Shown: positions 25,429 to 36,261, numbered from the stretch's first letter. The stretch is 64,000 bases of DNA from Paraburkholderia solitsugae (GCF_013177695.1 NZ_WOEY01000004.1:1-64000), one strand, 5' to 3'. The notes: generated from the sequence alone by a model not told the origin. Made by a program: numbers and translations.

Positions 25429-27030
25429 TCAGATTTCACGCTTGAGCTTGTCGGCCAGTTTCAGCGACAAGGCCGCGATCGTCAGCGTGCAATTCACGGA
25501 GGCAGCAGTCGGCATCACGCCGCTGCTGGCGATGAACAGATTCGAGTGATCGTGCGTGCGGCAGTCCACGTCGACGACCGAATCCCCAGGATCGCTGCCC
25601 ATGATGGTGGTACCCATGATGTGATTGTTCGGCGCGAACGTATCGTCGAACGAGACCTCGGCGCCGCCGAAGAGCGAGGCGATCTGCGCATACAGTTCAT
25701 GCGTGTTCGCCGCGCTCTTCTTCACGTAGTCGTTGATCGAGTAGTAAATCTCGGGCTGCGGAATGCCGAGCGCGTCCTTGTGATCCGCCGAAGGCACCAC
25801 GCGGTTCTGCGGCTCCGGGAGGTGCTCGTGAAAGCTGTTGATGTTCAGCGTGCGTCCCGTACGGTCGCGGATCTGCCGGTCGAGTTCGGCGCCGGTGAGG
25901 CCTTTTTTCAGCAGATCGGCGGTCACGCTCATGGTCGGCACGCCGTTCGACAGATGCAGCTTTTTCGCCGCGTAGTCGGAGCGGAACGCGCCGTCGCGGA
26001 AGTTGACGATCGAGGTCATCTCCATCGGCCCGCGTCCGGGCCACAACGGTTCGTTGGCGAGGAAGGTGACACCCGTGCCCGGATGGTCCATCAGGTTACG
26101 GCCCACCTGGTCGGAGCTGTTGCCGATACCGTGCGGGAATTTGTCGGTGGTCGACATCAGCATCAGCTTCGGCGTTTCAATGCCGTTCGCGGCGAGCACG
26201 AACAGCTTGCCGGTCACGCGAGTACTGTTGCCGTTCGGGTCCTTGTAGTGGACTGCTGTGATGTGCCCTTTGTTGTCCGCTTCGACGCGGTACACGACCG
26301 CCTGGGGGATCAGCTTCGCGCCGGCCTGCTCGGCCTTCTCCGCATGCACCACGCCGTTGTACATTGCTGCGATCGGGCAGATCGGCATGCAGTTGTTGTT
26401 GCCGCAGCAGGTGGGCCGCGCATCGTACGGACGGCTGTTACGCGCGACCGGCTCGGGCACCACCTTGAAGCCCTGCGCGTTGAGCACGTCGCTAAAGCGC
26501 TGATCCATGTACGACAGTGGCAACGCGCTCATTGGATACGGCTTCGAGCGCGGTGAACCGAGATCGATCGTGCTGTCCGGCCCGGAAACGCCCAATTGCA
26601 CTTCAGCCGCCAGATACCACGGCTCCAGTGTTTCGTACGGATAGGGCCAATCACGTCCCACGCCATACAGCTTGTGCAACTGGAAGTCCGACGGCAATAG
26701 CCGCCACGCAGCGGCCGCCCAGTGCCACGTCGTGCCGCCGACCAGCCGCACATATTGTGAGTTGTACGGATAGTCGCCCTTCTGGATCAGATAATTGTTG
26801 GCGGGCGCGTACTCGGGATGCGGCGCGTATGGCGTGGAGGGATACGGCGTCGCGAAGTCGGACTTGACCGGCGAATTGCGGAAGTTCTCGACGATCTGCC
26901 AGCGCGGAATGCGCGGCCCGGCTTCGAGCAGAATCACCGATGCACCGGCCAACGCCATCTGATGCGCAACCAGCCCACCTGCCACGCCCGACCCGACCAC
27001 GACGATGTCGGCTGAATTTGAGATTGCCAT
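25429..27030 (-). CDS. GMC-family FAD dehydrogenase catalytic subunit (glucose dehydrogenase alpha-subunit type)
   Basis: 533 residues. FAD-binding VVVGSGVAGGLVAHQMALAG, VGGTTWHWAAAAWRL, and the iron-sulfur hinge PTCCGNNNCMPICPIAAMYN with C208, C209, C214 and C218. The C-terminal NNHIMGTTIMG and VNCTLTIAAL carry the active-site His and Asn. From memory it resembles the Burkholderia cepacia FAD-glucose dehydrogenase alpha subunit very closely along its whole length. Substrate could be glucose or another sugar/polyol. A 188-bp gap with repeats separates it from the gamma subunit. Confidence 0.92.
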   Translation of the reverse strand: MAISNSADIVVVGSGVAGGLVAHQMALAGASVILLEAGPRIPRWQIVENFRNSPVKSDFATPYPSTPYAPHPEYAPANNYLIQKGDYPYNSQYVRLVGGTTWHWAAAAWRLLPSDFQLHKLYGVGRDWPYPYETLEPWYLAAEVQLGVSGPDSTIDLGSPRSKPYPMSALPLSYMDQRFSDVLNAQGFKVVPEPVARNSRPYDARPTCCGNNNCMPICPIAAMYNGVVHAEKAEQAGAKLIPQAVVYRVEADNKGHITAVHYKDPNGNSTRVTGKLFVLAANGIETPKLMLMSTTDKFPHGIGNSSDQVGRNLMDHPGTGVTFLANEPLWPGRGPMEMTSIVNFRDGAFRSDYAAKKLHLSNGVPTMSVTADLLKKGLTGAELDRQIRDRTGRTLNINSFHEHLPEPQNRVVPSADHKDALGIPQPEIYYSINDYVKKSAANTHELYAQIASLFGGAEVSFDDTFAPNNHIMGTTIMGSDPGDSVVDVDCRTHDHSNLFIASSGVMPTAASVNCTLTIAALSLKLADKLKREI

Positions 27031-27049
27031 TGTTACCCTCTTCGATGTC

Positions 27050-27114
27050 GACCAGAGTTGGCGCTTTAGCGCTTACTCTGGTCCCATGCAAAGCACTTAC
27101 TCTGGTCCCATGCA
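27050..27114. repeat. hairpin plus 19-bp direct repeat in dehydrogenase operon
   Basis: GACCAGAGT (27050-27058) pairs with ACTCTGGTC (27075-27083). Inside it, GCGCT (27061-27065) pairs with AGCGC (27068-27072), making a long hairpin. The right arm is part of a 19-bp sequence CTTACTCTGGTCCCATGCA that occurs twice without mismatch (27072-27090 and 27096-27114; 24-bp period). It lies between the gamma and alpha subunit genes. Confidence 0.85.
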
Positions 27115-27218
27115 CGTTGTGCCGGCTTATCGTTGCTTGCTGGTTTCGCGCGCCGGCGTTTCATCGAACGACTCAATCAGGCGATACGACGCGACGGCAC
27201 GCGCGAGAGGAACGTCGT

Positions 27219-27866
27219 TCAGGCGCTCACCGGCTTCTGCGTCCAGTAGAACGGCACGTCGCGGCAATAAGACGGAATCGTCAGCACGTCATTGACCGGC
27301 TCGAACATCAGCGCTTTTTCGTAAGCGACCACGTCCACATGCGGCATGTCGCCCACGAGACCGAGATACCACGCGCGCATGATCGCGCTCACGGATTTCG
27401 CTAGCGCCGGCTGATCGGCCTCCAATGCCTGCGTGACGGTATCGGACGGCACGCCGCCATGGCCTTGCAGCCACGTGTTGAGCGCGGCGACGTTCTGGGA
27501 GAATTGGCTGTCGGATTTGGCGAGGGCGTCGTAGACACGTTTGCCGAGCACGGCGTCGAAACCCGTGTGGCCAGTGAGACGTTGCGAGAGCGCAAGGAAG
27601 GCATCGAGTCCGCCGCCGGCGGGCGCATCGGCGAACGCCGGAGCGATCCACGAGAGCGAGCGGCCCGCGCCGGCAAACGTAAGCGCGACAGCCGTGGCGC
27701 ATGCGCCCAGCACCCATGCTCTGCGCGAGGCCGAAAACGAAAACGAACGCGAGGCTTGAAGCGAGGGCGACTGCAAAGATCTCAGCGAAGACGGAGTTGA
27801 CGACGAAAACCTGGCCGACCGCGTCACTTGGTGGTGCGCATCGTTGTTCTCAGGAACATCTGTCAT
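27219..27866 (-). CDS. small (gamma) subunit of membrane-bound FAD dehydrogenase
   Basis: 215 residues. A long Ser/Arg-rich leader ends in SASRRAWVLGACATAVALTF, a twin-arginine-like signal. The mature part resembles gluconate/sorbitol dehydrogenase small subunits: LSQRLTGHTGFDAVLGKRVY, IMRAWYLGLVGDMPHVDVVA, YEKALMFEPVNDVLTIPSYC. Gamma subunits of this kind act as a chaperone that escorts the FAD subunit through the Tat pathway. Ribosome site GGAG before the ATG. First gene of the operon. Confidence 0.87.
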   Translation of the reverse strand: MTDVPENNDAHHQVTRSARFSSSTPSSLRSLQSPSLQASRSFSFSASRRAWVLGACATAVALTFAGAGRSLSWIAPAFADAPAGGGLDAFLALSQRLTGHTGFDAVLGKRVYDALAKSDSQFSQNVAALNTWLQGHGGVPSDTVTQALEADQPALAKSVSAIMRAWYLGLVGDMPHVDVVAYEKALMFEPVNDVLTIPSYCRDVPFYWTQKPVSA

Positions 27867-28232
27867 GGGGACTCCAGATGGTGAGTCGATCGTGAGTCAT
27901 TCTCAACCGGCAACGCGGCGATCGCGTGATGCCGCTCGCACGTTGCGTCGATTTCTCTACCCCAAACCTGGTCCAGCGCAGCTTAAGCGATCTTGTGTGG
28001 CCGCACAATGCGGATGCGAGCCGCATTGCGTCGTGCCGATGACAGCCTTGTGAAACAGCTTCACGGCGCGGCACGCACGGCGAAAGCGTGCCGCCTGCCA
28101 ATCGCCTTTCAACTGAAGGCGGCGCGCAGGGCCGCTGCAAAAGACTATAGCCTGTGATTCACCGATTCGACAAATGGTGCCCGAGGCACGGGTAGAATCC
28201 GCGACACAGACGACCCTCCACTCTTGCCCCCC
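27867..28232. other. 366-bp divergent intergenic region
   Basis: Separates the dehydrogenase operon from the DUF1345 gene. It contains an 8-bp inverted repeat CAATGCGG (28006-28013) / CCGCATTG (28021-28028), a small GTGCC-CGA-GGCAC hairpin (28177-28189) and a TAGAAT box at 28192-28197 that may be the -10 of the DUF1345 gene. No convincing gene was found. Confidence 0.4.
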
Positions 28233-28895
28233 ATGCTCACAAAATATTATCCGCAGGTTCTTCGCAATCGACCGCGCATGCTGATCGGTCTTGCCCTCGG
28301 CGTCGTGGCTGCGCTGGCCGTGCCTGAGCACACGCGTCCATTGATGCGCATGCTGGCGGGTTGGGACGCCGCAATATGGAGCTATCTCCTGCTGATCTGG
28401 GTGCATATGGCTGCCGCCGACGAAGGCCGCGTCCGGGAATTCGCGAGACGCGATGATGAAAACGCGGGCATCGTGCTGCTAGTGATCTGCGTCGCGACGA
28501 TCGCCAGCATTGCCGCGATCGTGCTCGAACTGGCCTCGGCGAAGGGCACGGGCGGCGCCTCGACCGCGTGGCACTACCTGTTGACCGGCTTGACGATGAT
28601 CGGCGCATGGTTCCTGATCCCGACCATTTTCACCATGCACTACGCGCGGCTTTACTACGACACCGATGCAACCGAGACCCCGCTGCTGTTTCCCGACCAC
28701 AAGCTACAGCCGGACTACTGGGACTTCATGTATTTCTCGTTCACCATTGCCGTGGCCTCGCAAACCTCGGACGTGGTGCTGAGATCGCGTTCGATTCGCC
28801 GCGCCACGCTCGCGCAATCGATCCTGTCGTTCTACTTCAACGTCGCCGTGCTCGGCTTGTGCGTGAACATTGCCGCAGGCCTGGTCGGTTCTTGA
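28233..28895 (+). CDS. DUF1345 family membrane protein
   Basis: 220 residues from ATG 28233 (an upstream TTG at 28224 would add three residues). Five to six hydrophobic helices. The family block [27 protein letters not shown] resembles the pore-like region of DUF1345 proteins, which are predicted inner-membrane proteins of unknown function. Monocistronic, followed by a hairpin. Confidence 0.82.
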   Translation: MLTKYYPQVLRNRPRMLIGLALGVVAALAVPEHTRPLMRMLAGWDAAIWSYLLLIWVHMAAADEGRVREFARRDDENAGIVLLVICVATIASIAAIVLELASAKGTGGASTAWHYLLTGLTMIGAWFLIPTIFTMHYARLYYDTDATETPLLFPDHKLQPDYWDFMYFSFTIAVASQTSDVVLRSRSIRRATLAQSILSFYFNVAVLGLCVNIAAGLVGS

Positions 28896-29362
28896 CCCGC
28901 CGAGCTTCTCTGAACGCTTTTTGCCCTCACAACGCTTGCCCCCGCCGGGCGCCACATCGCTTTTTGCGACCCCGGCACTCACCTTGCTCCACCCGTGTAA
29001 AACGCGGGCGACGCCCGTCCCTTTTACACGCGGGGCGTCCACCGGCGCACCCCCGCCTCTTCTGGCCGCCCGTCGCGCCTTCCCTTAGGGCGCGCGCTTG
29101 CCCACCCCTTCGCTTCCGTTCAGAACGCACTGGCACACCGTTTGCTGCGTCTTACGAATAATGCTGGCCGGCCCCGTGCCACCGACGCCTGGCGTCAAAG
29201 CACCCGCTACTGGCCAGCGGCGTGACGATCTTTGCACTACATTGACCAGTACGCGCCCTCGCTTCACGCATCGCGCGGCATCCGGCTCTGGAAGCCCAAT
29301 GAGCGTTGTGATCGCATGCCAATTGCATCCACACCGCAGCAGGACGAATCTGGAAACGACCG
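28896..29362. other. 467-bp intergenic region upstream of the glucan/trehalose operon
   Basis: Contains the terminator-like hairpin (28994-29040) of the DUF1345 gene and, further on, the presumed promoter region of glgE. No convincing sigma70 boxes or coding sequence were recognised; the first half is unusually C-rich on the plus strand. Confidence 0.4.
28994..29040 (+). terminator. long hairpin after DUF1345 gene
   Basis: CGTGTAAAA (28994-29002) pairs with TTTTACACG (29032-29040), and GGGC/GCCC pairs again inside. It ends 145 bp after the DUF1345 stop codon. The 9-bp outer stem is perfect. Confidence 0.5.
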
Positions 29363-32300
29363 ATGGAATCTCCAAACGGGTACGCGCCACGGATCTACTT
29401 TTTCCATTCACTTCTCGTCGGGCCGCTCGATGCATGGCCTGCGCAGTTCGCTCACGCAGCCGGACTGGGCTTCGATCACGCGCTGATCGGCGGCCTCTTC
29501 GAGCCGGGCCGGGCGGGCCACGGACAGGTGGTGGGCAACCACGGCCGCCTGCATCCGGTGTTCGAGACTCAGCAACCGGCCACGGAGGCGATCCGCACGC
29601 TCGCGCACGCCGCCCGCCAGGACGGTTTGGCTTTGCAGATCGATCTGGTGATCGATCGGATGGCCGCTGATGGTGCGCTGTACGCCGAACATGCCGGCTG
29701 GTTCCACTCATTCGAGTCTGACGAGGCGCGGCTCGATCCGCGCCACGTGCATCACGAAGACAACGTCGCGTATGCCAACTTCAACGACGCCGCCAGCCGT
29801 GCCGCGCTAGTCGGCTGGTGGACGCAGCAATTGCTGGCACTGGCCGATGCCGGGGTCGGCGGCTTCCGGTTCGATTCGCCGCATCGCGTGCCGGCCGCGG
29901 TTTGGCGGCAACTCGGCGACGCGGTGCGCGCGAAGCATCCCGAGGTGCGTTTCCTCGCCGCGACGCCGGGTCTTGCTCGCAGCGATCTGCTCGGCCTCGA
30001 AGGCGCAGGCTTCGACAGCGTGTTCTCGTCGGTGCGCTGGTGGGACTTCCGCGCCAGCTGGATGGTGGAAGAGCATGCCGCGCTCGCCCGCATCGCCGCC
30101 CCCATCGCCTTTCCCGAAGCGCCTTACGGCACCCGCCTCGCCGCCGATCTCAGCGATGCGCACGACGCCGCCATCGTCGAGCGGGCCTACCGGCGCGCGC
30201 TGTTCGCGTCGGCTTCGACCGGCACCGGCTGGATGATGCCGATGGGCTTCGAATACGGCATCAACGAGCCGATGTCGCAGACACGCGGCGACGCTGCGCA
30301 GTTCGCCCTCGCCTGCCGGTCAAGGCCATTCGATCTCTCGGAGCGAATCAGCCATGCGAACGAGGTGGTGCGCACGACGAAGACGCTGCACACCAACGGC
30401 GAATTGCGCCCGCTAAGCGGGCCCGCCGCGCCCGCGGCGGTGTTGCTGCGCGGCGACACACCCGATCTGCGTGACGCCGGAGAAGCGATCCTGATCGCCA
30501 TCAATCCTGAACTCAGTGCGCCTGTGCGCGTCGATCCGGCCCGCTTCCTCGCGGGCGTACCGGGCAACTTCACGCGCTTCGTCCCGCTCGACGCACCCGG
30601 GCATGCCCCGCCCGCCACATTGGCGCCGTTCACGCTCGCGCCCGGCGCAGTCCACCTGTTCCGCGGGGTCGCCGATGAACCGATCCGTCTCGCGCCGCCG
30701 ATCGACAAGGCGACCAGTAAGCGCAGCGGCCACAAGACCGTGCTCGAAGCGATCAGCGCGCCGCGCGTGGCGATTGAAAGCGTGACACCCTCGGTCGATA
30801 ACGGACGCTTTCCGGCCAAACGCACCGTGGGCGAGCGCGCCGAAATCACCGCCGCGATCTTCGCCGAAGGTCACGACAAGATCGCCGCCGCCGTCGTCTG
30901 GCGCGCCGCCGACGAAACCGCCTGGCACGAGGTACCGATGCGTCCGGCACCACCGGCCGGCCTCGATATCTGGCAAGCACGCATCCCGCTGGAGCGCCTC
31001 GGCCGGCACGAATTCACGGTCATCGCATGGCGCGACGACTTTGCGTCGCTAGTCGAGCATATCCAGAAGAAGCTGAAGGCAGGCCAAACTGTCGAGCTGG
31101 AACTCGAAGAAGCCACGCATCTGTTCGCGCTGGTGCTCGCCGAAGTGGAAACGGCGGAAGGTGCGGTGACCGAGCCGCTCGACCATATCGTCAAGGTCTT
31201 CGCCAAGGCCGACGCCGAAGCGAAGCTTGCGTTGATCCTCGCGCCGGCCACTGCGGAAGCGATGACCGCCGCGCGCCACCGCCCGTTCCTGAGCCGCGAT
31301 CCGATCGTCTACAAGATCGATGCCGAGCGGACCGCCGCGCGTTTCGCAAGTTGGTACGAGATCTTCCCGCGCTCGATGAGCGACGACGAATCACGTCACG
31401 GCACCTTCGCTGACGTCGTCACGAAACTGCCGCGCATCCGCGACATGGGTTTCGACGTGCTGTACTTCCCGCCGATCCACCCAATCGGTATCGCCAACCG
31501 CAAAGGCCGCAACAACACGCTCAGCGCGCAACCGGGGGATGTCGGCAGCCCGTATGCGATCGGCGCGGCCGAAGGCGGCCACACCGCCGTGCATCCCGAA
31601 CTCGGCACGCTCGACGACTTCAAGCAGATGCTGGCCGCTGCCCACACGCACGGCCTCGAAATCGCGCTCGACTTCGCGATCCAGTGCTCGCCGGATCATC
31701 CGTGGCTGAAGGCGCATCCGACGTGGTTCGCCTGGCGCCCCGACGGCACGCTGCGATACGCGGAGAATCCGCCAAAGAAGTATCAGGACATCGTCAATCC
31801 CGACTTCTATGCGCACGACGCCAAGCCTGATTTGTGGCTTGCGCTACGCGACGTATTCCTTTTCTGGATCGAAGCGGGTGTGTATATTTTCCGCGTCGAC
31901 AATCCGCACACCAAGCCGCTGCCGTTCTGGGAATGGGTGATCGACGATGTGCGCTCGCGCTATCCCGACACGATCTTCCTCGCCGAAGCCTTCACGCGGC
32001 CGCGCATGATGAACCGCCTCGGCAAGATCGGCTTCTCGCAGTCGTACACGTATTTCACGTGGCGTGAGTCGAAGCGCGACTTCATCGAGTACCTGACCGA
32101 ACTCACGCAAACCAGCGCGCGTGATTTCTACCGGCCGAATTTCTTCGTCAATACGCCGGATATCAACCCGCGGCATTTGCAGTCGTCCGGACGTTCGGGT
32201 TTCCTGATTCGGGCCGCGTTGGCCTCCACACTCGCCGGCTTGTGGGGCGTATACAGTGGTTTCGAATTGTGCGAGGCCGCCGCGCTGCCGAACAGCGAGG

Positions 32301-32806
32301 AATATCTCGACTCCGAGAAATATCAACTGCGCGCGTGGGACTGGAACCGGCCCGGCAACATCGTCGGCGAGATCAGTGCGTTGAACCGGATTCGCCGTGC
32401 GAACCCGGCATTGCAAACACATCTCGGCTTAACGTTCCTGCCGGCGCACAATGACCGCGTGCTGTTCTTCGAAAAAGCGACCGAAGCACGCGACAACGTC
32501 ATCCTCGTGGCGATCAATCTCGACCCGTTCAACGAACAGGGCGCGGATATCGAATTGTCGTGGGACACTTTCCAGCACTGGAATCTGCACGACCATGGCG
32601 CGCTGGAAGTGACTGATCAGATGACCGGTGCGCGTTTCGAATGGCACGGCCGCTGGCAGCATATCCGGCTCGGTTCGAGCCAGCCATTTTCGATCTGGCG
32701 CATCGCGCCGCTCGGCGGCTTGCCCGCTGAACGCCCAGATGGCGCCGACAGCGACTATCACGCAGACGACGCTGGCAACCCAACCTTTACGGAAGGTGCG
32801 ACATGA
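29363..32806 (+). CDS. glgE: alpha-1,4-glucan:maltose-1-phosphate maltosyltransferase with N-terminal amylase-like extension
   Basis: 1147 residues, against about 660-700 for the minimal enzyme. The C-terminal two-thirds is GlgE: an N/S domain beginning near 485 (IESVTPSVDNGRFPAKRTVG) and a GH13_3 barrel with nucleophile D846 (YIFRVDNPHTKPLPFWEW), acid E875 (IFLAEAFTRPRMM) and transition-state D933 (NTPDINPRHLQ). It extends alpha-1,4-glucan using maltose-1-phosphate. The first 450 residues form a second GH13-like region with GFRFDSPHRV (D171) but FLAATPG where the acid Glu should be (A200), so it is probably non-catalytic. Overlaps treS by 4 bases. Confidence 0.93.
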   Translation: MESPNGYAPRIYFFHSLLVGPLDAWPAQFAHAAGLGFDHALIGGLFEPGRAGHGQVVGNHGRLHPVFETQQPATEAIRTLAHAARQDGLALQIDLVIDRMAADGALYAEHAGWFHSFESDEARLDPRHVHHEDNVAYANFNDAASRAALVGWWTQQLLALADAGVGGFRFDSPHRVPAAVWRQLGDAVRAKHPEVRFLAATPGLARSDLLGLEGAGFDSVFSSVRWWDFRASWMVEEHAALARIAAPIAFPEAPYGTRLAADLSDAHDAAIVERAYRRALFASASTGTGWMMPMGFEYGINEPMSQTRGDAAQFALACRSRPFDLSERISHANEVVRTTKTLHTNGELRPLSGPAAPAAVLLRGDTPDLRDAGEAILIAINPELSAPVRVDPARFLAGVPGNFTRFVPLDAPGHAPPATLAPFTLAPGAVHLFRGVADEPIRLAPPIDKATSKRSGHKTVLEAISAPRVAIESVTPSVDNGRFPAKRTVGERAEITAAIFAEGHDKIAAAVVWRAADETAWHEVPMRPAPPAGLDIWQARIPLERLGRHEFTVIAWRDDFASLVEHIQKKLKAGQTVELELEEATHLFALVLAEVETAEGAVTEPLDHIVKVFAKADAEAKLALILAPATAEAMTAARHRPFLSRDPIVYKIDAERTAARFASWYEIFPRSMSDDESRHGTFADVVTKLPRIRDMGFDVLYFPPIHPIGIANRKGRNNTLSAQPGDVGSPYAIGAAEGGHTAVHPELGTLDDFKQMLAAAHTHGLEIALDFAIQCSPDHPWLKAHPTWFAWRPDGTLRYAENPPKKYQDIVNPDFYAHDAKPDLWLALRDVFLFWIEAGVYIFRVDNPHTKPLPFWEWVIDDVRSRYPDTIFLAEAFTRPRMMNRLGKIGFSQSYTYFTWRESKRDFIEYLTELTQTSARDFYRPNFFVNTPDINPRHLQSSGRSGFLIRAALASTLAGLWGVYSGFELCEAAALPNSEEYLDSEKYQLRAWDWNRPGNIVGEISALNRIRRANPALQTHLGLTFLPAHNDRVLFFEKATEARDNVILVAINLDPFNEQGADIELSWDTFQHWNLHDHGALEVTDQMTGARFEWHGRWQHIRLGSSQPFSIWRIAPLGGLPAERPDGADSDYHADDAGNPTFTEGAT

Positions 32807-35800
32807 AGCGTGACGATCCAGCCCAAAGCACGTCGCAGGACCATGCGAGCACAGACGCCGGGGGCGCGGCGAAAGCGCGGACGGCGCGGCGCGGCAAACC
32901 CGCCGCGCTCAGCGACGATCCGCTCTGGTACAAAGACGCGATCATCTATCAGGTGCACATCAAGTCGTTTTTCGACGCGAACAACGACGGCGTCGGCGAT
33001 TTTCCGGGCCTGATCGCGAAGCTCGATTACATTGCCGAGCTTGGTGTGAATGCGATCTGGTTGCTGCCGTTCTATCCGTCGCCGCGCCGCGACGACGGCT
33101 ACGACATCGCCGATTACCGCAACGTGCATCCCGATTACGGCCAGCTATCGGACGTGAAGCGCTTCATTCAGGAAGCGCACGCACGCGGCATCCGCGTGAT
33201 TACGGAGCTGGTGATCAACCACACATCCGATCAGCACCCATGGTTTCAGCGCGCCCGGCGCGCGAAGCCGGGGTCGAATCATCGCAACTACTATGTGTGG
33301 TCCGATACCGATCAGAAGTATCAGGAAACGCGGATCATCTTCATCGATTCGGAGCCGTCGAACTGGACGCATGATCCGGTCGCAGGCGCTTACTTCTGGC
33401 ACCGTTTCTATTCGCACCAGCCCGATCTGAACTTCGACAATCCGGCCGTGCTGAAGGAAGTGCTGCAGGTCATGCGCTTCTGGCTCGACATGGGCATCGA
33501 CGGGCTGCGGCTCGACGCGGTGCCGTATCTGGTCGAACGCGAAGGCACCAACAACGAGAACCTGCCGGAAACGCACGCGGTGCTGAAGAAGATCCGTGCG
33601 ACCATCGACGCCGAGTATCCGAACCGCATGCTGCTCGCCGAAGCGAACCAGTGGCCGGAAGACGTGAAGGAATATTTCGGCGACGAAGACGAATGCCACA
33701 TGGCGTTCCACTTTCCGCTGATGCCGCGCATCTATATGTCGATTGCGAGCGAAGACCGCTTCCCGATCACCGACATCATGCGGCAGACGCCGGATCTCGC
33801 GGAAACGAACCAGTGGGCGATTTTCCTGCGCAATCACGATGAACTGACGCTCGAAATGGTGACGGATTCCGAGCGCGATTACCTGTGGAACACCTACGCG
33901 AGCGATCGCCGCGCGCGCCTGAACCTCGGCATTCGGCGCCGCCTCGCGCCGCTCATGGAGCGCGACCGCCGCCGCATCGAGCTGATCAATTCGCTGCTGC
34001 TGTCGATGCCCGGCACGCCCGTGATCTATTACGGCGACGAGCTCGGCATGGGCGACAACATTCACCTCGGCGACCGTGACGGCGTGCGCACACCGATGCA
34101 ATGGTCGTCGGATCGCAACGGTGGCTTCTCGCGCGCCGATCCTGAACAACTGGTCCTGCCGCCGGTGATGGGTGCGTTGTACGGCTTCGACGCCGTCAAT
34201 GTCGAAGCGCAAAGCCGCGATCCGCATTCGCTGCTGAACTGGACCCGGCGCATGCTCGCCACGCGCCGCGCGAAACAGACCTTCGGACGCGGCACGATCC
34301 GCTTCCTGAAGCCGGAAAACCGCAAGATTCTCGCGTATCTGCGCGAGTTGCCGGGCGAACCGCCGATCCTGTGCGTGGCGAATCTGTCGCGCGCACCGCA
34401 AGCTGTCGAACTCGATCTGTCCGAATTCAACGGCTCGGTACCGATAGAAATGACCGCTGATTCCGTGTTTCCGGCCATCGGCCAGCTCACCTATCTGCTG
34501 ACCTTCCCGCCGTACGGCTTCCTGTGGTTCATGCTGTGCTCGGGTAGCCAGCGTCCGACGTGGGCGCAGGCGCATTCGGAGCCGCTGCCGGAATTCGTCA
34601 CCATCGTGATCCGCGAGGGCCAGGTCGGCCCGACGCCGGAAAACGTGCGCCTGCTCGAATCCGAAGTGCTGCCGTCGTGGCTGAGCCGGCGCCGCTGGTT
34701 TGCCTCGAAGGATCAGAAGATGCATGCCGTGCACCTCGCCGCGCTGACGACGATCCCCAACGGCGGCTTCGCCTTCACCGAAATCGAAGCGGACGTGGGC
34801 AATCACACTGAGCGCTACGTCGTGCCGATCGCCATCACGTGGGGCGGTGAAACCACCACGCCGCTGTTCATGCAACTGGCACTCGCGCGCGTGCGCCGCG
34901 GCCGTAACGTCGGCCATCTGACAGACGCGTTCGCGCTGCCCATCTTCGCTCATGGCGTGATGCGCAAGCTGCGCGAACACGCGGTCGTGCCGACCGTACA
35001 GAAGAGCGAGATCAAGTTCATTCCAACCGAGCGTTTCGCCGAACTCGATGATCTCGGTGAACGGCCCGAGATCCGCTGGCTGGCGGCCGAGCAAAGCAAC
35101 AGCTCGCTGATCATCGCCGATGCCGCGGTGTTGAAACTGGTGCGGCGTCTGGTGAGCGGCATTCATCCGGAAGCGGAAATCAGCCGCTATTTGACCCAGC
35201 TCGGCTACGCGAACACCGCGCCGCTGTATGGTGAAGTCGTGCGCGTCGATCCCGAAGGCGTGCCGCATACACTCGCTATCGTGCAAGGCTATATCGACAA
35301 TCAGGGCGACGCCTGGAACTGGTCGCTCGACTACCTGCGCCGCTCGGTGGACGAACTCGCCATCGCCGTCGATACGGACGGGCAATCGCCGGACCGCGAC
35401 AACGAAGCGATTCTCATGGAAGGCTACAGCCAGCTCGCCGGCATCATCGGCAAGCGGCTGGGCGAATTGCACGTCGCGCTCGCGTCGCCTTCCGACGACC
35501 CGGCGTTCGCGCCGGAGCACGCCAGCGCCGAACAGGTGAAGGCGTGGGTCGACGGCACGCAGTCCATGCTCGCCAGCGCGCTCGATCTGCTCGCGCCACG
35601 CATCGGACAGATGAGCGATCCCGACACCCAGGCATTGGCGCAAAGCCTGATCGACCGCCGCGCCGCGCTGGTCGACGCCGTCAACAAATTAGTCTCAGGC
35701 AATGCGGGTGCATTGCGCACGCGCATTCACGGTGACTTCCATCTGGGTCAAGTGCTGGTCGCGCAGGGCGACGCGTATCTGATCGACTTCGAAGGCGAGC

Positions 35801-36261
35801 CCGCACGTACGTTAGAGGAACGGCGCCAGAAGTCGAGCCCGCTGCGCGACGTGGCCGGTTTGATGCGCTCACTGTCCTATGCGAGCGCCGCGGCGCAGTC
35901 CACGATGGAAAGCGCGCCGCCGCAAACCGCCGATCGCAAGCGCACGCTCTTCGAGCGTTTCCGCGCGCACGCTACCGAAGCGTTCCTGAAGGCATACCGC
36001 GCTGCCGTCGCAGATTCGCCGACGCCGCTGGTGGCGCCCGAAGCCGAACAGGCGTTGCTCGATCTATTCCTGATCGAAAAAGCCGCGTACGAAATCCGTT
36101 ACGAAGCGGCCAACCGTCCGACGTGGCTCAGTTTGCCGGTACGCGGCCTTGCCGCGCTGACCAGCCGGTTGCTCGGCGACACCGGCCACCCGCACGATCC
36201 ATCAACCCAGGCGCCAGGCGCCGCCACACCGCCTAATCCGGCCGAGGGCGACTATGAGTGA
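32803..36261 (+). CDS. treS: trehalose synthase / maltokinase fusion (TreS-Mak)
   Basis: 1152 residues, a two-enzyme fusion. TreS (about 40-580) isomerises trehalose and maltose: [20 protein letters not shown], nucleophile D238 ([16 protein letters not shown]), acid E280 ([11 protein letters not shown]), D346 ([12 protein letters not shown]). The maltokinase part (about 620-1120) phosphorylates maltose to maltose-1-phosphate: H976 region [16 protein letters not shown] and D995 in [12 protein letters not shown], the protein-kinase-like catalytic and metal loops. The fusion channels trehalose to the GlgE substrate. It overlaps glgE by 4 bases and glgB by 8. Confidence 0.95.
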   Translation: MKRDDPAQSTSQDHASTDAGGAAKARTARRGKPAALSDDPLWYKDAIIYQVHIKSFFDANNDGVGDFPGLIAKLDYIAELGVNAIWLLPFYPSPRRDDGYDIADYRNVHPDYGQLSDVKRFIQEAHARGIRVITELVINHTSDQHPWFQRARRAKPGSNHRNYYVWSDTDQKYQETRIIFIDSEPSNWTHDPVAGAYFWHRFYSHQPDLNFDNPAVLKEVLQVMRFWLDMGIDGLRLDAVPYLVEREGTNNENLPETHAVLKKIRATIDAEYPNRMLLAEANQWPEDVKEYFGDEDECHMAFHFPLMPRIYMSIASEDRFPITDIMRQTPDLAETNQWAIFLRNHDELTLEMVTDSERDYLWNTYASDRRARLNLGIRRRLAPLMERDRRRIELINSLLLSMPGTPVIYYGDELGMGDNIHLGDRDGVRTPMQWSSDRNGGFSRADPEQLVLPPVMGALYGFDAVNVEAQSRDPHSLLNWTRRMLATRRAKQTFGRGTIRFLKPENRKILAYLRELPGEPPILCVANLSRAPQAVELDLSEFNGSVPIEMTADSVFPAIGQLTYLLTFPPYGFLWFMLCSGSQRPTWAQAHSEPLPEFVTIVIREGQVGPTPENVRLLESEVLPSWLSRRRWFASKDQKMHAVHLAALTTIPNGGFAFTEIEADVGNHTERYVVPIAITWGGETTTPLFMQLALARVRRGRNVGHLTDAFALPIFAHGVMRKLREHAVVPTVQKSEIKFIPTERFAELDDLGERPEIRWLAAEQSNSSLIIADAAVLKLVRRLVSGIHPEAEISRYLTQLGYANTAPLYGEVVRVDPEGVPHTLAIVQGYIDNQGDAWNWSLDYLRRSVDELAIAVDTDGQSPDRDNEAILMEGYSQLAGIIGKRLGELHVALASPSDDPAFAPEHASAEQVKAWVDGTQSMLASALDLLAPRIGQMSDPDTQALAQSLIDRRAALVDAVNKLVSGNAGALRTRIHGDFHLGQVLVAQGDAYLIDFEGEPARTLEERRQKSSPLRDVAGLMRSLSYASAAAQSTMESAPPQTADRKRTLFERFRAHATEAFLKAYRAAVADSPTPLVAPEAEQALLDLFLIEKAAYEIRYEAANRPTWLSLPVRGLAALTSRLLGDTGHPHDPSTQAPGAATPPNPAEGDYE

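Noticed and set aside
33145-35643. 832-residue open frame on the minus strand inside treS-mak
   Set aside because: Antisense shadow of a GC-rich gene: Arg/His/Val-rich product, no domain, while the plus frame has complete catalytic motifs.
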